Source: Desulfoscipio geothermicus (GTDB lineage: Bacteria > Bacillota > Desulfotomaculia > Desulfotomaculales > Desulfallaceae). From it: a DNA stretch of 64,000 nt. The position numbers and the translations under genes were made by a program. The notes beneath the pieces are model-generated. The model saw nothing but the letters and a program-made list of their open reading frames with translations. It had not been told where the DNA came from and did not search any database. Location: positions 1-64,000 of the forward strand of contig JAENYS010000011.1 of the NCBI GenBank assembly GCA_016841645.1, given 5' to 3'. Below are positions 8,430 to 17,729 of this stretch, in pieces; position 1 is the first letter of the stretch; the number at the start of each line of letters is the position of its first letter.

Positions 8430-10172
8430 TTATATGCGAGCCAGACTACGATACATGGCAATCATATTATTAAGGGTTTGCCGGCTTAATTCTTGCCCTA
8501 GAGCAGACGTTTCAAAAAAGCGATCGGCAAAGTTTATATTATTTGGATTATACCCCAATTTCAGGCGTGTCCGGTTTTTAATGTAAAATATTTCTTCACC
8601 CAGTTTATCCAGATCTTCACCAGTCATGGTTATGCCGACACAGGAAAGGGCAGCGCAAATATTTTCCTTTGTATACACTTCTTTCGCAAAAAGGCAAACA
8701 CAAAGGCTGTTCAGTACGTTGCGCCATTTCTCCTCGGCTATAATTTCCCGGACGATTTGCTCCAAACTGTAGTTGTTTCGTAAAGCCTTCTGGTCGATAG
8801 AGTAGCCGGCGTTATCCAGGTGCGAATGGCGTGTCCCAAAAGATAAACCGAGCAGATTTGCGTAACCGGTGTGATAGCCGGCCATTTCATTATTTCCCAG
8901 GGTAAGCGCGAATTCTTGCCCTCCCAGTTCCTGCGCTGCACGGCTGGTGCCGCAGGCCAATAGACGGTATAAAGTATTGGGCTGGTTCACTATATCTTCT
9001 AAAATTTTTATATAATTGGTTTCATTGTTAAAAACCGGCTCAACACCAAGTTCCTCTTTTGTTACTATACCCTTTTGATACGCTTCAGTCAGCCATGCGA
9101 GAAGCACTCCGGCGGTTATAGCGTCCATTCCGGACATCTCTACATATTCGATAAGATCATAAATTTGTTCCTGTGTAGTGATCCCCAGTAAAGAGCCTAG
9201 TGCGAATATTAGTTCATAATCGTAAGAAATGTAGGCAGCTTCATACTCGTGTCCCGGCGCAAAAAGTTTGCGCCGGACTCCTATATGGATACAGCCCACC
9301 GGGCAGCCTGTACAGGCTACTTTACGTACGAGGGTATCCCTGGCAAAGGCTTCTCCGGAAATGGCACTGCTCCGGTGAAATGAATTCTTTCGTAAATTCT
9401 CTGTGGGCAGCGCACCCAGGGCGCTCAATGCGGCAATATTTCCGGATGTGCCCAGGCCGTGGTATTTTTCCATTATATCTGTATTTACGGCTAGGTGATA
9501 AATAGAATCGTAAACCTCTTTGTAATGTTTGACATCTGGTATGGGCTCAGAGGAATCACCATAAATGACCATTGCCTTGAGCAACTTGGCCCCGAACACG
9601 GCGCCAAGGCCCAGGCGCCCGAAATGACGGTAGGTATCAACATTAACGTTGGCAAAAGCCACCTGTTTTTCTCCTGCCGGTCCGATGCGCAGGCAGCTTC
9701 GAAAGCCTCGTCCGGGTGAGATTTGACGCAAAATACGCCCGGTTTCGTCCGTGGGTAGCCCCCACAGGGGCGTGCCATCCTGAAAATCCACCTTATTGGG
9801 TCCTATAGTTAGAAAAACAGGGCGCTCCGCCTTGCCACGGATTATGATGGCTCGAAAGCCACAAAAGCGCATGGCAATAGCAATGCGCATACCGGCATGG
9901 CTTTCTCCCCATTCTCCGGTTAGCGGTGAGCGGAAAACGGCTACAGCTTTGGTAGCCATAGGAAAAATAGCGGACAGTGGGCCGCAGGCCAGTACTATTG
10001 GCTGAGCCGGGTCCAATGGATCTTTATCGTAAGCTACATATTCGGCAAACAAACTGGTGGCCAGCCCTGTGCCTCCCCAAAAGGGCGCAAGGTCATCTCT
10101 TTCCTGCACTATAATTTTTTTTTCCGCGAGGTCTATTTCCAGTACCCTTATGGTAGATGTATTTATCATCAA
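8430..10172 (-). CDS. Tungsten-type aldehyde:ferredoxin oxidoreductase
   Basis: This 580-residue protein belongs to the AOR family, which oxidises aldehydes to acids (or reduces acids) with a tungsto-bispterin and one [4Fe-4S] cluster, passing electrons to ferredoxin. The N-terminal domain has FWGGTGLATSL and LACGPLSAIFP. The cluster ligands are Cys287, Cys290 and Cys294 (CTGCPVGC) and a C-terminal cysteine near 493 (CVCLF). The pterin-contact region has LDNAGYS near 452. GGGAGG precedes the start; two adjacent ATG codons are possible. A polyferredoxin gene ends 39 bp upstream on the same strand and is the probable electron partner. The true substrate cannot be read from the sequence. Confidence 0.92.
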   Translation of the reverse strand: MMINTSTIRVLEIDLAEKKIIVQERDDLAPFWGGTGLATSLFAEYVAYDKDPLDPAQPIVLACGPLSAIFPMATKAVAVFRSPLTGEWGESHAGMRIAIAMRFCGFRAIIIRGKAERPVFLTIGPNKVDFQDGTPLWGLPTDETGRILRQISPGRGFRSCLRIGPAGEKQVAFANVNVDTYRHFGRLGLGAVFGAKLLKAMVIYGDSSEPIPDVKHYKEVYDSIYHLAVNTDIMEKYHGLGTSGNIAALSALGALPTENLRKNSFHRSSAISGEAFARDTLVRKVACTGCPVGCIHIGVRRKLFAPGHEYEAAYISYDYELIFALGSLLGITTQEQIYDLIEYVEMSGMDAITAGVLLAWLTEAYQKGIVTKEELGVEPVFNNETNYIKILEDIVNQPNTLYRLLACGTSRAAQELGGQEFALTLGNNEMAGYHTGYANLLGLSFGTRHSHLDNAGYSIDQKALRNNYSLEQIVREIIAEEKWRNVLNSLCVCLFAKEVYTKENICAALSCVGITMTGEDLDKLGEEIFYIKNRTRLKLGYNPNNINFADRFFETSALGQELSRQTLNNMIAMYRSLARI

Positions 10173-10211
10173 AAAACCTCCCTTGCCTGGCGTTGGTATT
10201 AGCCGTTACGT

Positions 10212-10610
10212 CTATGTCATGGAAAGCACTTCGTGGGGACAATATTTGATGCAGGTACCGCATTGAATACATACGATGGGTCGCTTATTATCTTCGTCAA
10301 AGCGGATGGCACCTGCTGTACAGGCTTCAACGCAATTGCCGCAGCCGATACACTTATTCTTATGGAAACGCACTCCTCCATCCAAACGGGCGTTTAAAGC
10401 ACCGCAATTACAAACTAGTGCACATGGGGGATCTGTACAACCACGACAAATATCAACCACCAACCGACTTTGTAACCCCCCGACACTTCTTATTTGTATC
10501 GCTGCTTTATGAGGTGAAAAATCATGCTGAATCGTACGGGCACAGGCTAGCATGCAGGAATAACAACCAATACATTTTTTCATTTGGTCGGCATGAAGTA
10601 TTTTACCCAT
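10212..10610 (-). CDS. Polyferredoxin with four [4Fe-4S] motifs, AOR partner
   Basis: This 132-residue iron-sulfur protein of the DmsB/HycB-like type has sixteen motif cysteines: CIGCYSCMLAC (from residue 13), CRGCTDPPCALVC, CIGCGNCVEAC and CIQCGTCIKYC. These predict four [4Fe-4S] clusters. There is no signal or membrane segment, so it should be cytosolic. It lies directly upstream of the AOR gene on the same strand, most likely in one operon, and would carry electrons between the AOR and a further acceptor. The ATG has an upstream GGGAGG site. Confidence 0.88.
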   Translation of the reverse strand: MGKILHADQMKKCIGCYSCMLACARTIQHDFSPHKAAIQIRSVGGLQSRLVVDICRGCTDPPCALVCNCGALNARLDGGVRFHKNKCIGCGNCVEACTAGAIRFDEDNKRPIVCIQCGTCIKYCPHEVLSMT

Positions 10611-11007
10611 TGGTTTCCTCCCGGAAAAAATTAGTCAAAGCTAGACAATTTGTAATCTAAGCATGCAAGATAAAGGCTTTAACCGGTTAATCTGCAGTCA
10701 ATAGATTATCTTTAATAGCATTATATCACGTTGCTTCCATTAAAAGTAACTCCTGCTTATATGTATAATCTAACAATAATTAAATAAGTTATTTAGCCTG
10801 GTTTATATCTGGTATAATAAGGATATAAGAGCAACGGAAGAAGTGCCAATGAGGTAAATATTGTCTTGCCGGGTAGCAGAGAAGTCCAATCAATTGAAAA
10901 AATGCCCATCTTATTATTATTGGTTTTGGAAATATTTAGTATGCATGGTTATGTAATTATAGATTGTGCCAGTGTGGGAATTGTGTTTTTTTATTTGTTT
11001 ATTTTAG

Positions 11008-11035
11008 TTGACAATATAGAAAATTAATGTAAATA
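11008..11035 (+). promoter_or_regulatory. Probable sigma-A promoter of galU
   Basis: TTGACA at 11008-11013 is followed after 16 bp by TAAATA. The rest of the 452-bp region between the divergent ferredoxin and galU genes is AT-rich, and I recognise no gene or RNA in it. A TATAAT lies near 10813. Confidence 0.45.
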
Positions 11036-11062
11036 TTATGAAATGAAGGAGGCAGACTAAAT

Positions 11063-11953
11063 ATGAAAGTACGTAAGGCAGTTATACCGGCAGCAGGTTT
11101 AGGTTCTCGTTTTTTACCTGCTACAAAAGCGATGCCTAAAGAAATGCTACCAATAGTAGATAAGCCTACAATTCAATATATTATTGAAGAAGCGATTGCG
11201 TCGGGAATTAAAGAAATTTTGATTGTAACGGGAAAGTGCAAACGGGCTATTGAAGATCATTTTGACCGGTCTATTGAACTTGAGCTTGAACTTGAAAAAA
11301 AGAATAAACATGAATTGCTTGAAATAGCAAAGAATGTGTCCGAGATGGTGGATATTTATTATATAAGACAAAAAGATCCAAAAGGATTGGGTCACGCCAT
11401 TTATTGCGCAAGAACCTTTGTGGGCAGCGAGCCTTTTGCCGTACTCCTGGGAGATGATATCGTGCATAATGATGAGAAACCGTGTTTAAGACAGATGCTT
11501 GAAGCCTATGATAAATATCAAGCATCAATCCTAGGGGTACAGGAAGTGGTACCTCAAGATATTAGTAAGTATGGGATTATTGAAGGTGATGAAGTTGCAG
11601 ACCGGGTATATAAAGTCAACGGATTAGTTGAGAAACCTTCTGTTGAAGAAGCACCATCCAATGTTGCTATTTTAGGTAGATATATCATAAATCCAGGCAT
11701 TTTTGAAATCTTGGAGCATACAGAGCCGGGTAAAGGTGGCGAGATTCAACTTACCGATGCCTTAAAAGAGTTGGCTCAGCAGGAGGAAGTTTATGCGTAT
11801 AATTTTGAAGGTACAAGATATGATGTGGGGAATAAACAGGGCTTTTTAGAAGCAACCGTGGAAGCGGCGTTGAGAAGAGAAGATTTAAGGGATGAATTTC
11901 TGGACTATCTTGTTAAAATTGTAGCCAAGGAAGCACAAGGGGTCAGACCTTGA
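11063..11953 (+). CDS. galU: UTP-glucose-1-phosphate uridylyltransferase GalU
   Basis: GalU makes UDP-glucose from UTP and glucose-1-phosphate; together with GalE in this window it supplies nucleotide sugars for the envelope. The nucleotidyltransferase signature GLGSRFLPATKAMPKEMLP occupies residues 12-30, followed by KPTIQYIIEEAI, VLLGDDIV, GLVEKP and GKGGEIQLTDAL. AAGGAGG precedes the ATG. The last four residues (GVRP) and the stop are supplied by the dispersed 23-bp repeat, so the original C-terminal tip has been replaced. All catalytic parts are intact, so activity is expected. Confidence 0.95.
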   Translation: MKVRKAVIPAAGLGSRFLPATKAMPKEMLPIVDKPTIQYIIEEAIASGIKEILIVTGKCKRAIEDHFDRSIELELELEKKNKHELLEIAKNVSEMVDIYYIRQKDPKGLGHAIYCARTFVGSEPFAVLLGDDIVHNDEKPCLRQMLEAYDKYQASILGVQEVVPQDISKYGIIEGDEVADRVYKVNGLVEKPSVEEAPSNVAILGRYIINPGIFEILEHTEPGKGGEIQLTDALKELAQQEEVYAYNFEGTRYDVGNKQGFLEATVEAALRREDLRDEFLDYLVKIVAKEAQGVRP

Positions 11954-11962
11954 CATTTGACA
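11940..11962 (+). repeat. Dispersed 23-bp repeat, copy 2, forming the galU stop
   Basis: Identical to 6800-6822 and 32193-32215. The galU reading frame enters it and terminates at the TGA inside ACCTTGACA. Confidence 0.85.
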
Positions 11963-12090
11963 CTTATTAGTTGACAAGATATTAAGTGTGCATGAAAAAA
12001 TAAAAAAACAGATCACGCCTTGGGTACACATAATAATATAACTTATACTTATCAAAATCGGCCGGTTATTTTGAACAGCATATGGTGAAA

Positions 12091-12127
12091 GGTTTCCAGG
12101 CCAAGTCATGCCTGGGAACCTTTTTTT
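12091..12127. terminator. Terminator between the convergent galU and PiT genes
   Basis: GGTTTCCAGGC and GCCTGGGAACC pair, followed on the + strand by seven T. A shorter A-run precedes it, so it may act in both directions. Confidence 0.85.
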
Positions 12128-12138
12128 GTTTTTCCTGT

Positions 12139-13137
12139 TTATATGAAAGTGGAAACGGCCAGGTAGAGCAACCCTGCTATTAAGGAGGTCACAGGCAATG
12201 TAATCAGCCAGGCAGTAATCATTTTTTGTGCTGTTCCCCATTTCACCGAATAGAAACTTTTGGCTGAACCGACGCCCATAATGGCGGAAGATATTACGTG
12301 AGTAGTGCTTACGGGCTGGCCAAGTGCAGTGGCAGTGAGAATTACCGTGGATGATGTTAAATCGGAGGCAAACCCACTCATTGGTTGCAATTTAATGATT
12401 TTAGTGCCCACGGTTTTGATAATTCTCCAGCCACCGATCGACGTTCCCAAAGCCATAGCTATAGCGCAGGATAATTTAACCCAAAACGGTATATCCAGTG
12501 TTGTATGCAGCCCACCCGCTATTAACGCAAAGGTGATAATACCCATGGATTTTTGAGCATCATTGGTGCCATGGCTGAAGGCCTGGAATGCCGCGGTGAA
12601 TATCTGTAGTAATCTAAAACCGCGGTTTGTAGTCTGGGGGTTGGCATTTTTAAAGATAAACCTCAGTATCGACATTATTACATAACCAACGGCAAAGGCT
12701 GCAAACGGCGATAAGATTAGCGCTTTTATAATGTTAATAAAACCTTCTAAATTGACCCCGGATAAACCTGCGGCAGCAACTACCGAGCCGGCTAATGAAC
12801 CGATCAGGGCATGGGAGGAACTACTCGGTATGCCGTAATACCAGGTTAGCAGGTTCCAAATAATAGCTGATATTAACGCGACTAGAACAACGATCAAGCC
12901 ATTTTCCAGTTTAAACGGATCGGCAATTTGGCCGCCGATGGTTTTGGCCACGCCCGTAAAGGTTAATGCACCGATTAAATTCATTGAGGAAGCTAAAATA
13001 ATGGCTATCCGTGGGGTCAATGCCTTGGTAGATATAGAAGTGGCAATGGCATTGGCGGTATCGTGAAAGCCATTTATAAAATCAAAGGAAAGGGCCATCA
13101 CAACCACAATAAAAACTAAAATAATAGTTAAATCCAT
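12139..13137 (-). CDS. PiT-family inorganic phosphate permease
   Basis: This 332-residue membrane protein of the inorganic phosphate transporter (PiT) family imports phosphate, usually as a metal-phosphate complex, driven by the proton motive force. The two internal PiT signatures are present: GFHDTANAIATS near residue 23 and FSHGTNDAQKSMG in the second half. About ten hydrophobic segments are visible. It lies 11 bp downstream of a DUF47 gene, the usual Pit-accessory pairing, and ends at a shared terminator opposite galU. Low-affinity phosphate uptake is the best call; sulfate or metal transport by relatives cannot be excluded. Confidence 0.9.
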   Translation of the reverse strand: MDLTIILVFIVVVMALSFDFINGFHDTANAIATSISTKALTPRIAIILASSMNLIGALTFTGVAKTIGGQIADPFKLENGLIVVLVALISAIIWNLLTWYYGIPSSSSHALIGSLAGSVVAAAGLSGVNLEGFINIIKALILSPFAAFAVGYVIMSILRFIFKNANPQTTNRGFRLLQIFTAAFQAFSHGTNDAQKSMGIITFALIAGGLHTTLDIPFWVKLSCAIAMALGTSIGGWRIIKTVGTKIIKLQPMSGFASDLTSSTVILTATALGQPVSTTHVISSAIMGVGSAKSFYSVKWGTAQKMITAWLITLPVTSLIAGLLYLAVSTFI

Positions 13138-13148
13138 ACATAATCTCC

Positions 13149-13763
13149 TTATGAATTGCGCATCTGCAAAGTCTCTAGGATATTGGCCACATCTTCACAA
13201 ACATCTGTGATCCGTTCCAACATATCATATAATTGCATTTTCTTAATAATCAGTATCGGGTCGTCAGTTTTTTCAAATAAATCCTTGATACATTCTCGCA
13301 AAAGATGGTCAGCTTCATTTTCCAATTCATTGATTCTGAACACGTGTTTCATCATTTGCTGTAATTTTTTTTGACCCAGCAGGTTCATAGCAGCGATTAT
13401 TTCATTCGCGTTTTTAACTATGTTTTGAGCAAATGCTTTGATATAGTCATCGGCCTCTTTAACTTGGTATAGACACAGCCGGTCGGCACATTCCTCAATA
13501 CCATCCAAGACGTCATCTATCTTTGTGGCAAGGCCCAGTATGTCTTCCCTTTCCAGAGGTGTTATGAATGTTTTATTCAAGGCGCGAATAATGGTATGGG
13601 TATACTCGTCCCCTTTGTCCTCAAGCATTTTTATTTTTTTCGCGTATTCTTCAACCTCATGTAAGTTATAAATTTCCTCTAGGAATAAGTCACTGGATTC
13701 TTTTAAATTTTGAGCGCTTAAAATTAGAGTTTCCAAAAAAATATCTTTCTTTTTAAATAACAT
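13149..13763 (-). CDS. DUF47 PhoU-like accessory protein of the phosphate transporter
   Basis: This 204-residue, largely helical and acidic protein belongs to the DUF47/PhoU-like family (YkaA/Pit accessory). It shows the family's EEYAKKIKMLEDKGDEYTH, PLEREDILGLATKIDDVLD and ITDVCEDVANILETL segments, which in PhoU-like proteins carry metal-binding acidic residues. Together with the PiT gene that follows after 11 bp it forms a two-gene operon, and it probably modulates transport through the permease. A GGAGGT site precedes the ATG. No pst genes are nearby. Confidence 0.88.
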   Translation of the reverse strand: MLFKKKDIFLETLILSAQNLKESSDLFLEEIYNLHEVEEYAKKIKMLEDKGDEYTHTIIRALNKTFITPLEREDILGLATKIDDVLDGIEECADRLCLYQVKEADDYIKAFAQNIVKNANEIIAAMNLLGQKKLQQMMKHVFRINELENEADHLLRECIKDLFEKTDDPILIIKKMQLYDMLERITDVCEDVANILETLQMRNS

Positions 13764-14114
13764 TTATTTAACCTCCTAAATAAGCCTTTGCTTTACCATG
13801 CCAGTTATTGAAAAATAATTTTCCTTCTACATGATATATCAACACATATAACAAGTAAATACTGCATAAGCGACACAAACATTACTTGGAATCGAACTAT
13901 GTCGTATTTTTAATTATTTTCCTTTATAAAGCATTTGTATGTATAATAAAATTAGAGTATGTAAAATAAATTAGGTGGTTATTTCTGGGACTTTAAGGAA
14001 TGGATTCTTTTTACTCACATACTTTCATATTTTTCTACTAATGATAAGTTTAAATCGGAAAAACTGAACTACTGTCATGCGAATAATAAAAATACCATTC
14101 ATGAGGAGGATCAT
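13764..14114. other. Intergenic region between the divergent DUF47 and spoVT genes
   Basis: AT-rich 351 bp with no open frame or RNA that I recognise. A TATAAT at 13942-13947 could serve spoVT, but I see no good -35 box or clear sigma-G consensus. Confidence 0.3.
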
Positions 14115-14648
14115 ATGAAAGCTACTGGTATTGTTAGAAGGATAGATGACTTGGGTCGGGTAGTAATACCCAAGGAAATTAGGCGCACAATGAGGATACG
14201 GGACGGTGAGCCACTGGAGATATATGTGGACAGGGAAGGGGAGGTAATATTAAAGAAATATTCTCCCATTACCGATTTAGGTCAGTACGCTAAGGAATAT
14301 GCCGATTCACTGCATGAGGCTATCGGCTATATTGTTTGTGTTGCCGATCGCGATGAGATTATTGCTGTTTCCGGCGGTTTTAAAAAGGATTTGATGAAAA
14401 AACCCATTGGGACAGTACTGGAGGATATTATCAGCAGCGCTCAAACTAAAACTTTGCTGGAAGAACACAGTTTTACAGAAGATGAACGGGTTATTTTTAA
14501 AAGCAGTGTAATTGCTCCTATCGTGACTAATGATAATGCTATTGGGGCTGTGATTATTACTACAAATGAAGACATCCAAATGGGAAACCTGGAAAGTAAG
14601 CTGGCCGAAACCGCAGCGGTTTTTCTAGCTAAACAAATGAAGGAATAA
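14115..14648 (+). CDS. spoVT: Stage V sporulation regulator SpoVT (AbrB + GAF)
   Basis: SpoVT is a transcription factor made in the forespore that tunes sigma-G-dependent genes and spore germination. The N-terminal swapped-hairpin AbrB DNA-binding domain (residues 1-50) contains MKATGIVRRIDDLGRVVIPK and RIRDGEPLEIYVDREGEVI. Residues 60-177 form the GAF-like domain of SpoVT. The 177-residue length equals the Bacillus protein. GAGGAGG lies just before the ATG. Its presence is strong evidence for an endospore former. It is followed by a hairpin terminator and is probably transcribed alone. Confidence 0.95.
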   Translation: MKATGIVRRIDDLGRVVIPKEIRRTMRIRDGEPLEIYVDREGEVILKKYSPITDLGQYAKEYADSLHEAIGYIVCVADRDEIIAVSGGFKKDLMKKPIGTVLEDIISSAQTKTLLEEHSFTEDERVIFKSSVIAPIVTNDNAIGAVIITTNEDIQMGNLESKLAETAAVFLAKQMKE

Positions 14649-14662
14649 AGAATCATCAGTGT

Positions 14663-14803
14663 ATGAATTGTAAAGAAATTATGCAGAACCGGGTGAATAG
14701 CCCGGCTTGTTTTTTTTGTCGGGGGTTGGAAACGCGTTATTTCGACAAGGAAGAGCTAACTGGCGAAAGGGATTTTTATGGTCTATGTGGAACATTAAAA
14801 TAA
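14663..14803 (+). CDS. Possible 46-residue cysteine-containing peptide
   Basis: A short open frame starts 14 bp after spoVT and reads MNCKEIMQN, SPACFFCRGLETRYFDKEEL and DFYGLCG. The CxxC plus a later Cys would suit a small metal-binding peptide. However, there is no ribosome site, and the frame runs through the spoVT terminator hairpin and its T-run, which encode the CFF residues. It may be chance. No family is recognised. Confidence 0.2.
   Translation: MNCKEIMQNRVNSPACFFCRGLETRYFDKEELTGERDFYGLCGTLK
14686..14718 (+). terminator. Intrinsic terminator of spoVT
   Basis: AACCGGG and CCCGGCTT pair around a loop and are followed by a run of eight T. The remainder of the gap up to 14959 shows no other feature. 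Confidence 0.75.
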
Positions 14804-14959
14804 GTGTTTCATAGCAACAATAAATGCAGCAATAAAACATTTTCGAGTAATGATTGTCGCCAAGTGATATGATAGCTAAATTTAATAAACGCTGGCTAAG
14901 TATAGTTCGGCTGTGTAGAGGAGAATAGAAAAGGGCGATATAAGAAGGGAGCGGGCAAA

Positions 14960-16882
14960 ATGGGCCAAAATATGACCAGAAAAATTATTGCAGCTCATCT
15001 AGTGGAAGGTGAGATGATGCCGGGCAAAGAAATTGCGCTTAGGATAGATCAGACCCTTACCCAGGATGCCACAGGAACAATGGCTTATCTTGAATTTGAG
15101 GCCATTGGCATTCCTGCTGTACGGACGGAGCTTTCCGTCAGTTATGTGGACCACAATACTTTACAGGTGGGCTTTGAAAATGCAGATGACCACAAGTTTT
15201 TGCAAAGTGCTGCCGCTAAATTCGGGGCAAGATTCTCTCGCATGGGTAATGGAATCTGTCATCAGGTGCATCTGGAGCGCTTTGGGGTGCCGGGCAAAAC
15301 CCTGCTGGGTTCGGACAGTCATACTCCCACTGGTGGCGGGTTGGGTATGCTGGCCATTGGAGCCGGCGGGCTGGACGTGGCAACCGCTATGGCAGGGTAT
15401 CCTTTTTATGTAAAAATGCCCCAGATTATCAATATCCGCCTGCATGGCAAACCGGCCCCCTGGGTGGCGGCCAAGGATATTATATTGGAAGTACTCCGGT
15501 TACTTACGGTTAAAGGTGGGGTGAGTAAAGTGATGGAGTACACCGGAGATGGGGTGGCTTTCCTAAGCGTGCCTGATCGGGCTACTATTACTAATATGGG
15601 GGCAGAGTTGGGGGCTACATCATCAATATTCCCCAGCGATGCAGTTACTGCCAAGTTCCTGGCAGCTCAGGATAGGTCCAGTGATTTCGTGGAATTGTTG
15701 CCCGACCTGGATGCCCGGTACGATGAAGTTATCGATATTCAACTAAATGAGCTGGAACCGTTGATTGCTTTGCCGCACATGCCGGATAATGTTGTTAAAA
15801 TAGCCGATGTGGCTGGTCGTAAAGTGGACCAGGTGTTTATTGGCAGCTGTACAAACTCATCCTATACTGATTTAATGCGGGTGGCTGCTATTTTAAAAGG
15901 TAAAACAGTGCATCCACAGGTAAGTCTGGTGATTGCGCCCGGCTCGCGCCAGGTGCTGGTCAGCCTTGCGGCCAACGGGGCACTGACCGACTTGGTAGCT
16001 GCAGGAGCAAGAATTCTAGAGTGTGCCTGTGGCCCATGCGTGGGTGTGGGGCAGTCTCCCTGTTCTGCGGGTGTGTCGCTGCGCACCTGTAACCGCAACT
16101 TTGAAGGGCGCAGCGGAACCGTAGACGCCCAAATCTGCCTGGTGAGTTGCGAAGCGGCCGCTGCAGCGGCTCTAACCGGTGTAATTACCGATCCCCGTGA
16201 CTTGGGTGAGCCTATTGATGTGCCAGTGCCCAAAAAATTTCCGGTGGACGATCGGATGATCATTGTGCCACCGGATAATCGGGAGGAGTTGGAGTTGGTG
16301 ATGGGACCCAACATCAAGCCGCTACCGGTGGCTAGCCCTATGCCTGGGGAAATTAAAGGCGAGGTGCTGCTGAAGGTGGGGGACAACATTACTACCGACC
16401 ATATTATGCCGGCCGGGGCTAGTATTATGGCGTTGCGGTCCAATATCCCGGCCATCTCTATGCACGCCTTTGAACGGGTGGATGCTACCTTTGCCGAGCG
16501 GGCGCTGGCTGCCGGTGGCGGTATTATTGTATGCGGTTTAAACTATGGGCAGGGCTCCAGCCGTGAGCACGCTGCACTGGCGCCGCTGTACCTGGGCATT
16601 AAAGCAGTGATTGCTAAATCTTTTGCCCGGATTCACATGCAGAACCTGGTGAACTTCGGGCTGTTGCCCCTTACCTTTGACAATGAAGAAGATTATGACA
16701 CTATAGAGCCCGGCGACATGCTCCTGATTGATGATGCCCGGCAGTGCTTGGCCGCAAATACGGTTCAAGTACGCAATGTCACCCGGGACAAGCTTTATCT
16801 TGTTAAACACAGCCTTTCAGACCGGCAGATTGAGATAATGCTGGCAGGGGGACTGCTTAAATACGTTAAAGACAAGGTTTAA
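14960..16882 (+). CDS. Aconitate hydratase (640-residue anaerobe type)
   Basis: Aconitase isomerises citrate and isocitrate in the (possibly incomplete) TCA cycle using a [4Fe-4S] cluster. This 640-residue form is shorter than the 900-residue AcnA and matches the single-chain type common in anaerobes. The cluster ligands are Cys297 (FIGSCTNSSYTD) and Cys357 and Cys360 (CACGPC). Other motifs are GSDSHTPTGGG near 117, DNITTDHIMPAG near residue 475 and the swivel-domain NYGQGSSREHAAL near 535. GAAGGGAG precedes the ATG. It stands alone, with no citrate synthase or isocitrate dehydrogenase next to it. Confidence 0.95.
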   Translation: MGQNMTRKIIAAHLVEGEMMPGKEIALRIDQTLTQDATGTMAYLEFEAIGIPAVRTELSVSYVDHNTLQVGFENADDHKFLQSAAAKFGARFSRMGNGICHQVHLERFGVPGKTLLGSDSHTPTGGGLGMLAIGAGGLDVATAMAGYPFYVKMPQIINIRLHGKPAPWVAAKDIILEVLRLLTVKGGVSKVMEYTGDGVAFLSVPDRATITNMGAELGATSSIFPSDAVTAKFLAAQDRSSDFVELLPDLDARYDEVIDIQLNELEPLIALPHMPDNVVKIADVAGRKVDQVFIGSCTNSSYTDLMRVAAILKGKTVHPQVSLVIAPGSRQVLVSLAANGALTDLVAAGARILECACGPCVGVGQSPCSAGVSLRTCNRNFEGRSGTVDAQICLVSCEAAAAAALTGVITDPRDLGEPIDVPVPKKFPVDDRMIIVPPDNREELELVMGPNIKPLPVASPMPGEIKGEVLLKVGDNITTDHIMPAGASIMALRSNIPAISMHAFERVDATFAERALAAGGGIIVCGLNYGQGSSREHAALAPLYLGIKAVIAKSFARIHMQNLVNFGLLPLTFDNEEDYDTIEPGDMLLIDDARQCLAANTVQVRNVTRDKLYLVKHSLSDRQIEIMLAGGLLKYVKDKV

Positions 16883-16885
16883 ACG

Positions 16886-16910
16886 CATAAAAAAACGCCC
16901 TGTAGGGCGT
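16886..16910 (-). terminator. Terminator of the Mn-catalase-like gene
   Basis: Read on the minus strand, ACGCCC-TACA-GGGCGT is followed by seven T. It also lies just after the aconitase stop on the other strand. Confidence 0.8.
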
Positions 16911-16940
16911 GTAAGGAGTAATTTTAGTTCCTTTCATTGC

Positions 16941-17624
16941 TTATTGGGTTATGTTGGGACTCTGAAAGCCGGGGGCTTGCGGGTTATTAACACTGAAGTG
17001 ATTAACACCCGGTGAGGATAAGTCAAAGTACAGCCGTGCATCCTTATCTACACCCCAGTCTTTGTTTGAACCGCTGTCCTGGATTTTCTGGAAGGCCTGC
17101 CGGAATAGGGTGTTATGGGCCTCTTCGCGGTTTAAAAGAAAGTCAATCATTTGCTGCACGTGTTTGTCGTTGATTTGCCTGTGTAAGTACTCATAAACCA
17201 CTTTAGCCCGCTGCTCCGCAGCGATATTTGACAATATGTCCGCCGGCAGATCGCCGGTAACATTGACATAAGTGGCGGTAAAAGGTACGCCTGATCCGTT
17301 GGTTAAATAAGGCGCCAGGCCTGTTAGCACATTGGCCTCGATGTTGCCGGCCGGCTGGGTACCACCAGCGTCAATATCGTGCCCGTTTAACATGTTAACA
17401 GCTGTAGCAACCATTTCCATGTGGCTTAGTTCTTCACTTGCGATATCCAGGAATAAATCCTTGATTTCCGGGTCTTTAATGCGGAAGCTTTGCGAAATGT
17501 ATTGCAGGGCTGCTTTTAATTCACCATTAGGCCCGCCCAGCTGTTCCTGCAGCATGGTAGCATACTGCGGGTTGGGCCGCTCTACCTGCACCATTTCAAG
17601 CAGGTTCTTGTCGTGTTTAAACAA
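16941..17624 (-). CDS. Manganese catalase family protein (CotJC-like)
   Basis: This ferritin-like di-manganese protein of about 227 residues belongs to the family that includes Mn-catalases and the spore coat protein CotJC. Metal ligands expected for the family appear in GELKAALQYISQSF (Glu), IASEELSHMEMV (Glu and His) and NIAAEQRAKVVYEYL and NREEAHNTLF (Glu and His). It should detoxify hydrogen peroxide, either in the cytosol or in the spore. I prefer the TTG at 17624 because GAGAGG lies eight bases before it; the GTG at 17633 overlaps that ribosome site. No cotJA or cotJB is adjacent. Confidence 0.87.
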   Translation of the reverse strand: MFKHDKNLLEMVQVERPNPQYATMLQEQLGGPNGELKAALQYISQSFRIKDPEIKDLFLDIASEELSHMEMVATAVNMLNGHDIDAGGTQPAGNIEANVLTGLAPYLTNGSGVPFTATYVNVTGDLPADILSNIAAEQRAKVVYEYLHRQINDKHVQQMIDFLLNREEAHNTLFRQAFQKIQDSGSNKDWGVDKDARLYFDLSSPGVNHFSVNNPQAPGFQSPNITQ

Positions 17625-17729
17625 AAAGATCACCTCTCTTTACCTGTTTGGATTAGTATATCTAAGAGGAGAGGGAGATATACATTGAGAAGGACTTTGC
17701 AGGTGTGGGCAAGTGTACTTTGTATGCAA

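Noticed and set aside
15862-16455. 197-codon minus-strand frame inside the aconitase gene
   Set aside because: It is low-complexity Ser/Pro/Thr-rich antisense of conserved aconitase sequence.
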